Positions 1 through 8,645 of a stretch of 64,000 bases of DNA are shown here, piece after piece. A model generated the notes under the pieces. It searched no databases and was not told the DNA's origin. It saw nothing but the letters and a program-made list of their open reading frames with translations. Made by a program: the position numbers and the translations under genes. The DNA is from Ktedonobacteria bacterium brp13 (GTDB lineage: Bacteria; Chloroflexota; Ktedonobacteria; Ktedonobacterales; Ktedonobacteraceae). How positions within the stretch are numbered: the stretch's first letter is position 1; every line of letters begins with the position of its first letter. The stretch spans positions 2,294,001-2,358,000 of the forward strand of contig AP024096.1 in the NCBI GenBank assembly GCA_015099395.1, read 5' to 3'.

Positions 1-289
1 GACGATCGGTCAGGCGAGCAGACAGAATAGCATGCACCGGAGCCTTTGCTTCACGACGCGTCATCATCCCAGTAGGGATCTTACCTGCGGCATACATACG
101 CTCTTCAACATCAACGGTCAATGGAAAAAAATCAATGCCTTCACGTGGTTCATTACTGCCAACCGCAGTAGCCAGAATCTCGGTATCACCATACCGTACC
201 AGGACCGCACCACTACTCTGCTCTGCCACACGGCCACTCTCGATGGTTAATAGTCTACCGCCGATAACCGCTTCTTGACGGTGTATCAT
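1..289 (-). CDS. pnp: Polynucleotide phosphorylase, N-terminal 96 codons (runs off left edge)
   Basis: Translation of the minus strand from the ATG at 289 gives the start of a polynucleotide phosphorylase, the 3'-5' phosphorolytic exoribonuclease of mRNA decay. Family hallmarks of the first RNase PH domain are visible: [15 protein letters not shown], then [17 protein letters not shown], then [20 protein letters not shown] and the ILSARLTDR stretch that normally precedes PIRPLFP, which lies beyond the window. A strong Shine-Dalgarno (aggagga on the minus strand, 292-298) sits 2-3 bases before ATG-proximal A's and fixes the start. Only the beginning of the usual ~700-residue protein is present, so nothing can be said about the second PH, KH or S1 domains. 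Confidence 0.93.
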   Translation of the reverse strand, partial: MIHRQEAVIGGRLLTIESGRVAEQSSGAVLVRYGDTEILATAVGSNEPREGIDFFPLTVDVEERMYAAGKIPTGMMTRREAKAPVHAILSARLTDR

Positions 290-479
290 TTTTCCTCCTA
301 CGCACAGCATTCACGTTCATTGCTTGCTCTGATCAGCGATAACATGTGTGCGCCAGCGTCCTTCTCTGTTATAAAACAAAAAGTAAGTGTAACGCAGGAG
401 GCTTCCAGAGCCACAAAAGCTCCTCCTAACGATCTACCTCCAAGTGTAGCACACGTAGATCATATGCTGCCATACAGCC

Positions 480-509
480 TTGACATGAAGACACAACGCA
501 ACCGATACT
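480..509 (+). promoter_or_regulatory. Candidate sigma-70 promoter for the PPOX gene
   Basis: TTGACA at 480-485 and GATACT at 504-509 with an 18-base spacer, about 60 bases upstream of the PPOX-family start. Pattern match only. Confidence 0.45.
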
Positions 510-568
510 GCAAAGAGTGACTATTCCCTGCACTGTATACTTGTGATAGAAGGAGGCAAAGAAAAAAC

Positions 569-1000
569 ATGCCCGAGAATACACAGATATCCGCTGAATG
601 CCGAAAATTCCTGTTAGAAGAAGCTCGCACCGGTAAGCTCGCCACTGTACGTGCCGACGGTCGACCGCACATTGCCCCAATCTGGTTCGATCTAGAGGGG
701 AATACCATCGTGTTTAATACTGGAACAGACTCAGTGAAAGCCAGGAATATACGCCACGATAAGCGCGTATCGTTCTGTGTCGACGACGAGAAACCACCCT
801 TCTCATTTGCCATCATTGATGGGACAGCAGAACTGGTCGATGATCAAGAACACCTGCTGGCCTGGGCGACACGGCTGGCCGGTCGCTATATGGGTCAGGC
901 ACGCGCCGCCGAGTATGGTAAACGCAACGCAGTACCAGGTGAATTGATTGTCCGTATCACGCCAACAAAGATACGCTTCGCAAAAGATATCGCCAATTGA
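569..1000 (+). CDS. PPOX-class (pyridoxamine-phosphate-oxidase-like) F420/FMN-dependent protein
   Basis: 143 residues with the split-barrel flavin/deazaflavin-binding fold typical of actinobacterial and chloroflexal PPOX-class F420-dependent enzymes. The characteristic start is visible: LATVRADGRPHIAPIWFDLEG, followed by VKARNIRHDKRVSFCVDD. Family members bind F420, FMN or heme and reduce small substrates; the substrate here cannot be told from sequence. The ATG at 569 is preceded by a strong AAGGAGG (about 550-556). Its TGA stop (998-1000) lies inside the TTGACAT motif that begins the downstream IS200/IS605-type element, so the insertion may have defined the current C-terminus (IAN). It is divergent from pnp. 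Confidence 0.85.
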   Translation: MPENTQISAECRKFLLEEARTGKLATVRADGRPHIAPIWFDLEGNTIVFNTGTDSVKARNIRHDKRVSFCVDDEKPPFSFAIIDGTAELVDDQEHLLAWATRLAGRYMGQARAAEYGKRNAVPGELIVRITPTKIRFAKDIAN

Positions 1001-2523
1001 CATCCGTCCTCTCCCCTGGCAGAAGCCAGGGGAAGATGCCAGCACTAAATTTAACACGGGAGCGAGAAGTCCCATCCCGTTTGAGGGGGTGGGATGAAAG
1101 CGACCCGCGCTCGCTTTGCTCTTTCCCTTCGCATTCTGACAGGGAGCGCGTCAAAACCGAGAGGCATGCGCATCTAGAGTTGGTATACCTCGTTTTACTA
1201 CCTTTACATACATGGTATGCTCTATCACATGAACACCGTGAAAATCTACCAACTGAATAGCCTGTCTCCTACCCACTACCAGCGTTTGCGCGCGGCGCAA
1301 CAAGAAGCGGCTCGGATCTGGAATAGGTGCATGGAACTCCATCGAGACGCCCGTCTGCAGCACGAGCCATGGCCGGGACGCGATGTGTTGCAAAAGGCGA
1401 CCAAAGGGCTCTTTGCGCTACATAGTCAATCTATTCAGATGGTGACGCATGCCTTCCTTGCCAACATTAACACCACCCAGCAACTGCGAAAAACGCACCC
1501 GCAGATGAGGATGCGCTACCCCTACAAAGAAAAGGCGTTTTACCCGGTGTCGTGGCCGGCACAAGCCGTATGCAAAGAGCCAGGTCGTGTGCTCCTTCCC
1601 ATGGGGCGCGGTCGTCCTTCGCTTGTGCTTCCGCTTGCGTTACCAGACACCAGCCGATCAGTCACACTGGTCTGGAACGACGGCTATGAGTTGCACGTGT
1701 GTGTCGAGATTCCACAAGAGGAACAAGCCCCTGGGGAGGTACATGCCACGGTGGATTTGGGTGAAATCCACCTGGCCGCGGTGACGACCACTACCAGCAA
1801 GGCGCTGATTGTGACCGGGCGTGGCATTCGTTCGCTCAAGAGACAACGCACCAAAGCGCTGGATCGCATGGCGAAAAAGCAGTCCCGCTGTACCAAACAT
1901 TCCCGCCGCTGGAAGAAACTGCAATCCGCGAAAACGAAACAGTCCCGACGAGCAGAGCGCCGTATCCGTGATCAACGACACCAGGCGACCCGCAAGGTGA
2001 TCACGTTCTGTATTGAGCAGGAAGTTGGGACCCTCTTCATCGGGAATCCGCATGGCGTAAGAAAGGGTAACAACGGACGCCACCACAACCAGCGTATGAG
2101 TTTGTGGGAATACAGCAAAGATATCGACTATCTTACGCACAAAAGCGAACAAGCCCACATTGCGTGCTTCACTGGCTCAGAACGAGGAACAAGTAGCCAG
2201 TGTCCATCGTGTGGGCATAAACATAAGCCGAGAAACCGGCAATGGATCTGCAAAGCCTGTGGCTTCACGGGACACCGCGATCTGGTTGGGTCAATCAACA
2301 TGCATACGCTCTTCTTTGGTGAGCAAGTAAACTTTCCTCGTTCGTTTACGTATCTACGTCCTGGCAATGTCAGGAAAAGTTGTAGAAGGGCAGACACGCC
2401 CCAATGTCGTCTCAGTGAGTCAGGACTTCAACCACACGTTGCAGACGTGGTCTCTTCGGAGACAGGCTATCGTTCTGATGATGCTGAGAAGCCTGTCTCC
2501 CTTTAGGGGACAGGAGTGTCACG
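997..2523 (+). mobile_element. IS200/IS605-family element with tnpB only
   Basis: The left end begins TTGACATCC and is followed by a perfect 8-bp hairpin (1013-1032, loop AGAA). The right end has a hairpin at 2492-2514 (CCTGTCTCC / GGGGACAGG, one G-T wobble) followed by GAGTGTCAC. Both match the usual subterminal hairpins of IS605/IS1341-like elements. There is no tnpA (Y1 transposase) inside, so mobility would need a transposase in trans. The right-end hairpin overlaps the last codons of tnpB, as expected if the 3' end also encodes the guide (omega/reRNA) scaffold. Exact cleavage sites are inferred. Confidence 0.8.
1229..2506 (+). CDS. tnpB: TnpB-like RNA-guided nuclease with altered RuvC-II motif
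   Basis: About 425 residues from the ATG at 1229 (MNTVKIYQL); an in-frame ATG 12 bases upstream is possible. RuvC-I Asp is D176 (VDLGEIHLAAV). A basic helical region follows, then a C-terminal zinc ribbon with CPSC and CKAC pairs and a RuvC-III Asp, D351 (GHRDLVGSIN). Where canonical TnpB carries the RuvC-II Glu, this protein reads TLFIGNPHGV with Gly272. An acidic residue occurs instead at E318 in ERGTSSQCPSCG, just before the zinc ribbon. TnpB variants with rearranged catalytic Glu are known, so it may still be active. The stop codon lies in the loop of the right-end hairpin. The C-terminal tail after the zinc ribbon (~60 residues) is unusually long and probably coincides with scaffold RNA sequence. 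Confidence 0.85.
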   Translation: MNTVKIYQLNSLSPTHYQRLRAAQQEAARIWNRCMELHRDARLQHEPWPGRDVLQKATKGLFALHSQSIQMVTHAFLANINTTQQLRKTHPQMRMRYPYKEKAFYPVSWPAQAVCKEPGRVLLPMGRGRPSLVLPLALPDTSRSVTLVWNDGYELHVCVEIPQEEQAPGEVHATVDLGEIHLAAVTTTTSKALIVTGRGIRSLKRQRTKALDRMAKKQSRCTKHSRRWKKLQSAKTKQSRRAERRIRDQRHQATRKVITFCIEQEVGTLFIGNPHGVRKGNNGRHHNQRMSLWEYSKDIDYLTHKSEQAHIACFTGSERGTSSQCPSCGHKHKPRNRQWICKACGFTGHRDLVGSINMHTLFFGEQVNFPRSFTYLRPGNVRKSCRRADTPQCRLSESGLQPHVADVVSSETGYRSDDAEKPVSL

Positions 2524-2640
2524 CCAGACAACACATTAGCCTTCATTTTTATTGTAAAATATGGTACGTATAACAGGGTACGACGTATATCAGGGTAGGC
2601 TACATTTCTTCAGCATAATGGCACATAGAGGTGAGCAATT

Positions 2641-5600
2641 ATGGCGAGTCATATCGGTAACTTACCGCACACGCTCGACGATGAGATGGTGCTGGCTCGG
2701 CGCTTCACTGGCAAGCGACCGGCCGTGTTCCTCGACTACGATGGAACTCTGACTCCTATCCGCGACCGGCCAGAGGACGCTGTGATCTCGGATAGCATGC
2801 GTGAGGCGGTGCGCAGGTTGGCTGAACGCGTCCCCGTGGGCGTCGTCAGCGGCCGTGACCGCAAGGTCGTGCAGGAGCTCATGGGCCTTGACAACTTGAT
2901 TGTGGCTGGTAGCCACGGTTTCGATATCTGGAGCCCGGCTGGAGGGTCCATACAGCGTGAGGAAGGCGCGTCATTTGCGGGCCTGCTGCGCGAAGTGGAG
3001 GCAAGGCTGCGCTCCGAGACTGCTGATATCCGGGGAGCCCTGATCGAGCCCAAGAAGAGTTCGGTGGCCGTTCATTTTCGCCTGGTAGCAGAAGAACAGC
3101 GACCTCGCGTCAAGGCGATCGTTGATGCCATCCTCAACAAGCATCCGAATGAGCTCAAGATCACTCCGGGTAAGATGGTCTTTGAAATCCAGCCCAGGTT
3201 GGACTGGGACAAGGGCAAGGCGGTGCTCTACCTGCTTGAGGCGCTGGACCTGAACCGAGACGATGTGGTCCCCATCTATTTAGGCGACGACATTACCGAC
3301 GAGGACGCCTTTCGAGCCCTGGCGGGGCGAGGCATCGGCATCTTCGTGGGCAAAGCCGACGACCCTGAGAACGCCGGTCGCACCACCGCTGCGGACTATG
3401 TGCTGAACACGATGGAGGAGGTGGAAGAGTTCCTCAACAAGCTGGCCGCTCTGTACCCCGCAGAGGGGAAGCAAAAACCGCACGACAGCGGATCCAGGCA
3501 CAATCCATTGGATTGGACGCTCGCCTACGACTCCTTCGATCCCAAGCAGGAGAGGTTGCGGGAGGTGCTGACCTCTACCGGCAACGGCTATTTCTGCACG
3601 CGTGGCAGCGCCGAGTGGACCGACGCGGATGACGTCAACTATCCGGGTACCTACACACATGGCTGCTACAACCGGGAGACAACCATCATGGGCGGCCGCC
3701 CGGTGCTCAACGAGGACCTGGTCAACCTTCCCAACTGGCTCGTGCTCAAGCTCCGGATCGGCGGCGACGAGCCGATCAGCCGGAGGAACATCGAGCTTCT
3801 GAGCTACCGGCACGAGGTGAACTTCCGCAACGCGACAGTGATGCGCAGGCTGCGCTTCCGCGACCACCGAGGTCGCGAGACGACGCTCTCCAGCAGGCGC
3901 TTCGTCAGCATGGCCGACATGCATCAGGCAGCCCTGGAGTGGACCATCACGGCTGAGAACTGGTCTGGCCCGGTGGAGGTCATCACGGCGCTTGACGCAC
4001 GCATCATCAACCAGGGCGTTGCTCGCTACCGGGATCTTGAGGGCCGCCACGTGCATCCGGTGGTGAGCCGATCTCTATCCGCGGACACCATCTCCCTGCT
4101 AGCGCAAACTCGTCAGTCCCGCATCTACGTGGCCGAGGCAGCAAGGACGCGCGTGTACGGAGACTCGGGTGAGTTGGAGGCCGAGCGCGGGCTCTATCAG
4201 ATGGAGGACTACATCCAGCAGACGTTGGGCCTCGACCTCCAGCAAGGACGACCGGTCCGTGTCGAGAAGCTGGTCGCGTTCTACACCTCTCTCGATCAGG
4301 CGATCAACGAGCCCCTGGCTAACGCCGAGAAGGCGATTGGGCGTTTCGGCACCTTCGACGAGGCCTTCGACCGGCACCAGCGAGCGTGGGACGGGCTGTG
4401 GGACGACTGTGATATCTGGGTGCCCAACGATGACCGGGTCCAGTTCCTGCTGCGCTTCCACGCCTCCCACGTTCTGCAGACCTGCTCCCCCCACACGGCC
4501 GACCTGGACACCGGCGTTCCCGCACGCGGACTCAACGGGGAAGCCTATCGCGGCCACATCTTCTGGGACGAGCTCTACGTCTATCCTTTCCTGAACTTCC
4601 GGAAGCCGAAGATCACACGGGGTCTCCTGATGTACCGGTACCGCAGGCTCGACGAGGCCCGCGCGCTGGCTCGCGAAGCCGGCTACCGGGGCGCGATGTA
4701 CCCCTGGCAGAGTGGCAGCGACGGTGAGGAAGAGACCCAGGTTGTGCATCTCAACCCGCGCTCCGGGTTGTGGGAACCGGACCTGAGCCGGAACCAGAGG
4801 CACGTGAGCGCGGCCATCTTCTACAACATCTGGCACTACCTCCAGGCCACGGGAGATACTGACTTCCTGCTCGGGCCGGGCGCCGAGATGATGATGGAGA
4901 TCGCCCGTTTCTGGTCCAGCATCGCTCACTTCAATCCAGAACGTGGCCGCTACGAGATCCACGGCGTCATGGGCCCGGACGAGTTCCACGAGAAATACCC
5001 AGACTCTGATGAGCCCGGTCTGCGCAACAACGCTTACACCAACGTGATGGTGGCGTGGATCATGGACATTGCGGGCAGGCTGCTCGACACCCTCCCAGAG
5101 CGACGGCGGCGAGCTCTCTACGAGCGGATTAACCTCACCGACCAGGAGATCGAGACCTGGAAGGAGATGAGCCGCAAGATGTACGTCCCCTTCCTCGCGG
5201 ATGGCATCATCAGCGAGTTCGAGGGCTGGGAGAACCTGGAGGAGCTGGACTGGGATGCCTATCGCCGCAAGTACGGCAACATCCAGAGACTCGACCGCAT
5301 CCTGCGGGCGGAGGGAAAGGAGGCCGACCGCTACAAGCTGGCGAAGCAAGCGGACACCGTGCTGTTGTTCTACCTGTTCCGGCAGGATGAGCTGAAGCAG
5401 ATCTTCGAGCGCCTCGGCTACCCGTACACACCTGAGGTTATGCGCAAGACCGTCGCCTACTACGATGCCCGAACCTCGCACGGGTCCACCCTGAGCTTCG
5501 TAGCGTATGCCGGGATCTACTCGGAGATAGACCTGGCGACCTCCTGGGAGCGTTACCTGGTGGCACTTGAGAGCGACGTCGGCGACGTGCAGGGCGGCAC

Positions 5601-5898
5601 CACGGCCGAGGGCATCCACATGGGCGTGATGTCGGGGACGCTGGACCTGGTGCAGCGCAGCTACCTGGGCGAGGTGATTCGCGACGACGTCCTCTACTTC
5701 AACCCCAAGACCATGGATCATCTGCGCAATCTGACCCTACCCATGCGCTTCAGAGGGCTGCTGATCAAGGTCACCCTCGAGGACGGCCATCTGCGGGTCG
5801 GCGCCGAGGTCGACAGCCTGAACCGGTCGGTGAAATTGGGTGTCGGAGGCCATGTACGGCAGATCAGGTCAGGGGAGAGCTACACCTTTAAACTCTGA
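2641..5898 (+). CDS. Trehalose-6-phosphate phosphatase / GH65 disaccharide phosphorylase fusion
   Basis: A 1085-residue two-domain enzyme. Residues ~1-275 are an OtsB-type HAD phosphatase: nucleophile motif DYDGTLTP (D32, D34), VVSGRD near 70, and GDDITDEDAF (215-224) for Mg2+. Residues ~290-1085 form a family-65 glycoside hydrolase/phosphorylase (trehalose, kojibiose or maltose phosphorylase group); the general acid is predicted as E781 in VMGPDEFHE. OtsB releases trehalose from trehalose-6-phosphate, and GH65 enzymes phosphorolyse alpha-linked disaccharides to glucose-1-phosphate plus glucose, so the fusion could channel trehalose. The actual GH65 substrate cannot be read from sequence. No trehalose-phosphate synthase is in the window. 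The gene is visibly more GC-rich in third positions than its neighbours, which suggests transfer, perhaps from Actinobacteria. The SD-like GAGGTGAG precedes the ATG. Confidence 0.9.
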   Translation: MASHIGNLPHTLDDEMVLARRFTGKRPAVFLDYDGTLTPIRDRPEDAVISDSMREAVRRLAERVPVGVVSGRDRKVVQELMGLDNLIVAGSHGFDIWSPAGGSIQREEGASFAGLLREVEARLRSETADIRGALIEPKKSSVAVHFRLVAEEQRPRVKAIVDAILNKHPNELKITPGKMVFEIQPRLDWDKGKAVLYLLEALDLNRDDVVPIYLGDDITDEDAFRALAGRGIGIFVGKADDPENAGRTTAADYVLNTMEEVEEFLNKLAALYPAEGKQKPHDSGSRHNPLDWTLAYDSFDPKQERLREVLTSTGNGYFCTRGSAEWTDADDVNYPGTYTHGCYNRETTIMGGRPVLNEDLVNLPNWLVLKLRIGGDEPISRRNIELLSYRHEVNFRNATVMRRLRFRDHRGRETTLSSRRFVSMADMHQAALEWTITAENWSGPVEVITALDARIINQGVARYRDLEGRHVHPVVSRSLSADTISLLAQTRQSRIYVAEAARTRVYGDSGELEAERGLYQMEDYIQQTLGLDLQQGRPVRVEKLVAFYTSLDQAINEPLANAEKAIGRFGTFDEAFDRHQRAWDGLWDDCDIWVPNDDRVQFLLRFHASHVLQTCSPHTADLDTGVPARGLNGEAYRGHIFWDELYVYPFLNFRKPKITRGLLMYRYRRLDEARALAREAGYRGAMYPWQSGSDGEEETQVVHLNPRSGLWEPDLSRNQRHVSAAIFYNIWHYLQATGDTDFLLGPGAEMMMEIARFWSSIAHFNPERGRYEIHGVMGPDEFHEKYPDSDEPGLRNNAYTNVMVAWIMDIAGRLLDTLPERRRRALYERINLTDQEIETWKEMSRKMYVPFLADGIISEFEGWENLEELDWDAYRRKYGNIQRLDRILRAEGKEADRYKLAKQADTVLLFYLFRQDELKQIFERLGYPYTPEVMRKTVAYYDARTSHGSTLSFVAYAGIYSEIDLATSWERYLVALESDVGDVQGGTTAEGIHMGVMSGTLDLVQRSYLGEVIRDDVLYFNPKTMDHLRNLTLPMRFRGLLIKVTLEDGHLRVGAEVDSLNRSVKLGVGGHVRQIRSGESYTFKL

Positions 5899-5907
5899 AA
5901 AACCATC

Positions 5908-5980
5908 CTTTCTGTGGAGCACGGAACACATGCAGCAAAGGCAAACGCAGGCCTCCTGTGTGCCAACACTCCACAGAATA
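5908..5980. terminator. Imperfect long inverted repeat after the GH65 fusion
   Basis: TTCTGTGGAG near 5909 pairs with CTCCACAGAA near 5970, flanking additional partial pairing. It sits just after the GH65 stop but has no T-tract, so termination is only a guess. Confidence 0.3.
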
Positions 5981-6110
5981 GATGGCCTCGCCCTACCATG
6001 CAACGCTATTCCCCAAAAAAGAGCAAAGCACCTATACTATTATTCGTAACTGTGCAATAATATAGGCACATATCTGAAAAAAAACGAGCGGAAAGCGGAA
6101 GGGCTGGCGA

Positions 6111-6743
6111 GTGCCGCAACCATTGTATCTTTCTCTGGTGCAAGGATTTGCTCTGGGTGCAAGCCTGATCATAGCTATTGGCGCACAAAATGCGTTTGTA
6201 CTCCGTCAAGGCCTCAAGAAACAACATCTCTTCCTCGTTGCAAGCCTCTGTACCCTCTGCGATATCATCCTGATCATACTTGGTATCGCAGGGTTAGGCA
6301 CCTTGATCACCGCAATACCAGCCCTGACACTCATCGCAACCTGGGGTGGAGCGCTCTTTCTTATCGTCTATGGACTACGCTCATTCAGGTCCGCCTTTAA
6401 ACACGAAACGTTAACGACGCAAGAAACAGAGCAAAAAAACGTCAGGAAGCGCGACACGGTACTGGCAATCCTGGGCTTTAGCTTGCTCAATCCGCACGTC
6501 TATCTGGATACCGTTGTCCTGATTGGGAGCATCGGAGCACACTATCACGCACAGGCACGTATCTTCTTCGCCCTGGGTACGATGCTCGCCTCTCTGCTCT
6601 GGTTCTTCAGTCTGGCCTATGGTGCAGGCAAGCTCGCACCACTCTTTCGCCATTCCCGCGCATGGCAGGTCCTCGACATACTCATTGGTTGCGTGATGTG
6701 GATTATCGCAGGCACCTTGATCAATAGCGGGCTACACATCTAA
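6111..6743 (+). CDS. LysE/ArgO-family amino-acid exporter
   Basis: 210 residues, about six hydrophobic segments, GTG start at 6111 preceded by GGAAGGG. The family signature is clear near the N-terminus: GASLIIAIGAQNAFVLRQGL, followed by CDIILIILGIAGLG and FLLNPHVYLDTV-like SLLNPHVYLDTVVLIGS. LysE/ArgO proteins export lysine or arginine across the inner membrane; the exact substrate is not determinable. Upstream at 6023-6060 an imperfect dyad (CCTATA...ATTATT / AATAATATAGG) overlaps a possible promoter; such exporters are often regulated by LysR-type proteins, but no regulator gene is adjacent. It is followed 37 bases later by a HAD phosphatase and could be co-transcribed with it. Confidence 0.88.
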   Translation: MPQPLYLSLVQGFALGASLIIAIGAQNAFVLRQGLKKQHLFLVASLCTLCDIILIILGIAGLGTLITAIPALTLIATWGGALFLIVYGLRSFRSAFKHETLTTQETEQKNVRKRDTVLAILGFSLLNPHVYLDTVVLIGSIGAHYHAQARIFFALGTMLASLLWFFSLAYGAGKLAPLFRHSRAWQVLDILIGCVMWIIAGTLINSGLHI

Positions 6744-6780
6744 AAAATGAAAACGTGTATGAAAGGATATCCATACATTT

Positions 6781-7476
6781 ATGTCTGCTTATCAATCCAT
6801 CCTATTTGATCTTGACGGTACACTGACCGATCCCCGACAAGGTATTACCCGCAGTGTGCAATATGCACTAGAAAAAGTCGGTATCATCGAAGAGAACCTC
6901 GACAAGTTGACGCCCTTCATCGGACCAGCCCTCATTGATTCGTTCCAGGAATACTATGGTCTTAGCGAGGAGCAAGCAAGGGTCGCAGTGGGATACTATC
7001 GCGAGCGCTTCAGTAGCCAGGGACTCTTCGAAAACGATCCATTGCCGGGTATTACCGAACTACTGCAACAACTGGTGGAACGTGGCGTCAGGCTGTTTGT
7101 AGCCACATCCAAGCCAGAAGTATATGCCAACCAGATTCTCGCGAATTTCCAGCTTGCTCACTACTTCGAGTTTGTCAGCGGCAGCCTCCTCGACGGTACG
7201 CGCGCAGACAAAACCGAGGTAATCGCCTACATCTTTGAGAACTATCCCGAACTTGAGCGCGAACATACCCTCATGGTCGGTGACCGCAAGTTCGATATCC
7301 AGGGCGCTCATGCGCAGCATATCGATGTGGTTGGCGTCGACTATGGCTATGCACAACCCGGCGAGTTAGAACGAGCTCAGCCAACCTACCAGGTTGCGAC
7401 AGTCGAAGAACTGGCAACACTGATCCTGGCACATACGCCAACTTCTAGTGTAGCAAAAGCATGCCATCGCCAATAA
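6781..7476 (+). CDS. HAD-family phosphatase, phosphoglycolate-phosphatase-like
   Basis: 231 residues. HAD motif I is FDLDGTLTDP (nucleophile D10, acid D12), motif II ATSKPE, motif III/IV MVGDRKFDIQGA. The helical cap between residues ~20 and 85 and the length match the Gph/PGMB/5'-nucleotidase-type subfamily. Proteins of this kind hydrolyse small phosphate esters such as phosphoglycolate or nucleoside monophosphates; the substrate cannot be named. It lies 37 bases after the LysE gene in the same direction. Confidence 0.85.
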   Translation: MSAYQSILFDLDGTLTDPRQGITRSVQYALEKVGIIEENLDKLTPFIGPALIDSFQEYYGLSEEQARVAVGYYRERFSSQGLFENDPLPGITELLQQLVERGVRLFVATSKPEVYANQILANFQLAHYFEFVSGSLLDGTRADKTEVIAYIFENYPELEREHTLMVGDRKFDIQGAHAQHIDVVGVDYGYAQPGELERAQPTYQVATVEELATLILAHTPTSSVAKACHRQ

Positions 7477-7480
7477 TCTC

Positions 7481-7515
7481 GCTAAAACCCCTGTCTCCTT
7501 CTTTGAGGGGGACAA
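7481..7515 (+). repeat. Solitary end of the foldback (MITE) repeat family
   Basis: GCTAAAACCCCTGTCTCC followed by TTCTTTGAGGGGGACAAG is the same outer end seen at 13412, 56611 and elsewhere. Only one end is present, between the HAD gene and the convergent RDD gene; its short CCCTCTTTGAGGG-like hairpin may help terminate transcription. Confidence 0.6.
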
Positions 7516-7557
7516 GTTTATATTACCTGTATAGCTTGAAGTGCCTCTGATGCGGGG

Positions 7558-7992
7558 TTATTCGCGCACGACAATGGTGTGGGCGACGAGATCGCCGAGG
7601 CGCTGGTTGCGCATAGTTGTCCAGATGCTGATTGCGCCGACGATATAGAAAAAAGGCAGGACGTCGACGACACGCATGACGGTGCGCAGGAATGCTTCGT
7701 TCCAGCCAATCGATGCTCGCCCATCGATCCGCACAACGCGCAGGCGTAGCAGCTTCTTCCCCAGCGTCGCACCATACACAGCCTCCAGGATCATATAATA
7801 AGCGAGCGCAATAAGCACTTCAACGCCTGTTGCATAATTGCCTATATAGGTACCGATAAACAAGCCAATAATGCCAGCGACAACGCCAATAATGATACTA
7901 TCGACAATCGTCGCAAGCAGCCGTGGTCCTACCCCAACGCCTTGCGCAAACGAGACACGAACAGTACTTTGAGCACTTTGATATTGCTGCAC
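7558..7992 (-). CDS. RDD-family membrane protein
   Basis: 144 residues with the RDD-domain pattern: GPRLLATIVDSIIIG at the first helix (Arg and Asp conserved), a second and third hydrophobic segment, and the typical end TTMRNQRLGDLVAHTIVVRE. Helices are predicted at roughly 30-50, 58-75 and 110-125. RDD proteins are small inner-membrane proteins, some linked to ion transport or stress tolerance, but most have no assigned function. The gene is convergent with the HAD gene. A candidate ncRNA on the same strand ends 237 bases upstream. Confidence 0.85.
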   Translation of the reverse strand: MQQYQSAQSTVRVSFAQGVGVGPRLLATIVDSIIIGVVAGIIGLFIGTYIGNYATGVEVLIALAYYMILEAVYGATLGKKLLRLRVVRIDGRASIGWNEAFLRTVMRVVDVLPFFYIVGAISIWTTMRNQRLGDLVAHTIVVRE

Positions 7993-8225
7993 GCGTAACC
8001 TCCTGCATAGGGAACTGTGTGAGAAGATTTAGCAAGGACATAAACACATCCACTTCATAGCGCATCCATGTGCCCGTAAGAAAAACGTCTGCCAGGGATC
8101 TCTTGATACAATTATTTGCTATAAGAAATTCAGAAAGGACAAGAGTGTGGGTAGATGCCTGGTGGCAGTGGCGGTGGTGATGAGTGCAGCAGTATGTAGA
8201 TTGAGTGGAGCGTAGAAATGAGGAA

Positions 8226-8267
8226 ATAAAAAAAGGTGTGCACGGACATCCATGTCCACGCACACCT
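8226..8267 (-). terminator. Rho-independent terminator (minus strand)
   Basis: Read on the minus strand, AGGTGTGCGTGGACAT pairs with ATGTCCGTGCACACCT (one 2-base internal mismatch) and is followed directly by seven T's. No annotated gene ends here on this strand; it closes the candidate ncRNA that starts near 8638. Confidence 0.75.
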
Positions 8268-8638
8268 CCCTCGCTGCATTAGCCACAACAAAGAGCGATA
8301 AAGAATACATGAGAGGGTTCCACATCCTTGTGAGCCTTAACCCAAAACGTCCATATGGATTGCCCAAGTACCCGCCGAGTTCATCATCCCCCTGTTCTCT
8401 CATGCTGCATCCTGCATGCACAACAAAACTGACGCTTGTCCTGTCGTATGGACAAAAGTCCTCTACAACAAACAACGTTTGCTCTAGCGTGAAAACACGG
8501 ATAAAACAATGGACGATGTGGGCGGAAAAGAATGCACATCATGCACATTCATTCACGTAGCGCTTCCCCTTTGCGCTACCAGAGTATTACGTAAAATAAC
8601 CCTAAGCAGATTACCTTACTGTGACATGTGTTACTCCT
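8229..8638 (-). ncRNA. Candidate ~410-nt structured RNA of unknown family
   Basis: A good minus-strand promoter (8646-8673) and a strong intrinsic terminator (8226-8267) bracket this stretch, which has no convincing protein. Near its 5' side is a perfect 7-bp hairpin, GTAGCGC / GCGCTAC, with loop AAAGGGGAA (about 8557-8579). A pairing GGGTT...AACCC around 8312-8345 is also possible. I looked for tmRNA, RNase P, SRP and 6S landmarks and recognised none. A minus-strand ORF (8403 down to 8119) runs through the terminator, so it is unlikely to be the product, although a short peptide starting at 8403 cannot be excluded. Confidence 0.45.
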
Positions 8639-8645
8639 AATACTG

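Noticed and set aside
4099..5721. Long minus-strand ORF (540 codons)
   Set aside because: Complementary shadow of the GC-rich OtsB/GH65 gene, with low-complexity composition and no family resemblance.
8119..8475. Minus-strand ORF as a protein gene
   Set aside because: It passes through a strong intrinsic terminator and shows no family pattern; recorded as a possible short peptide only inside the ncRNA entry.
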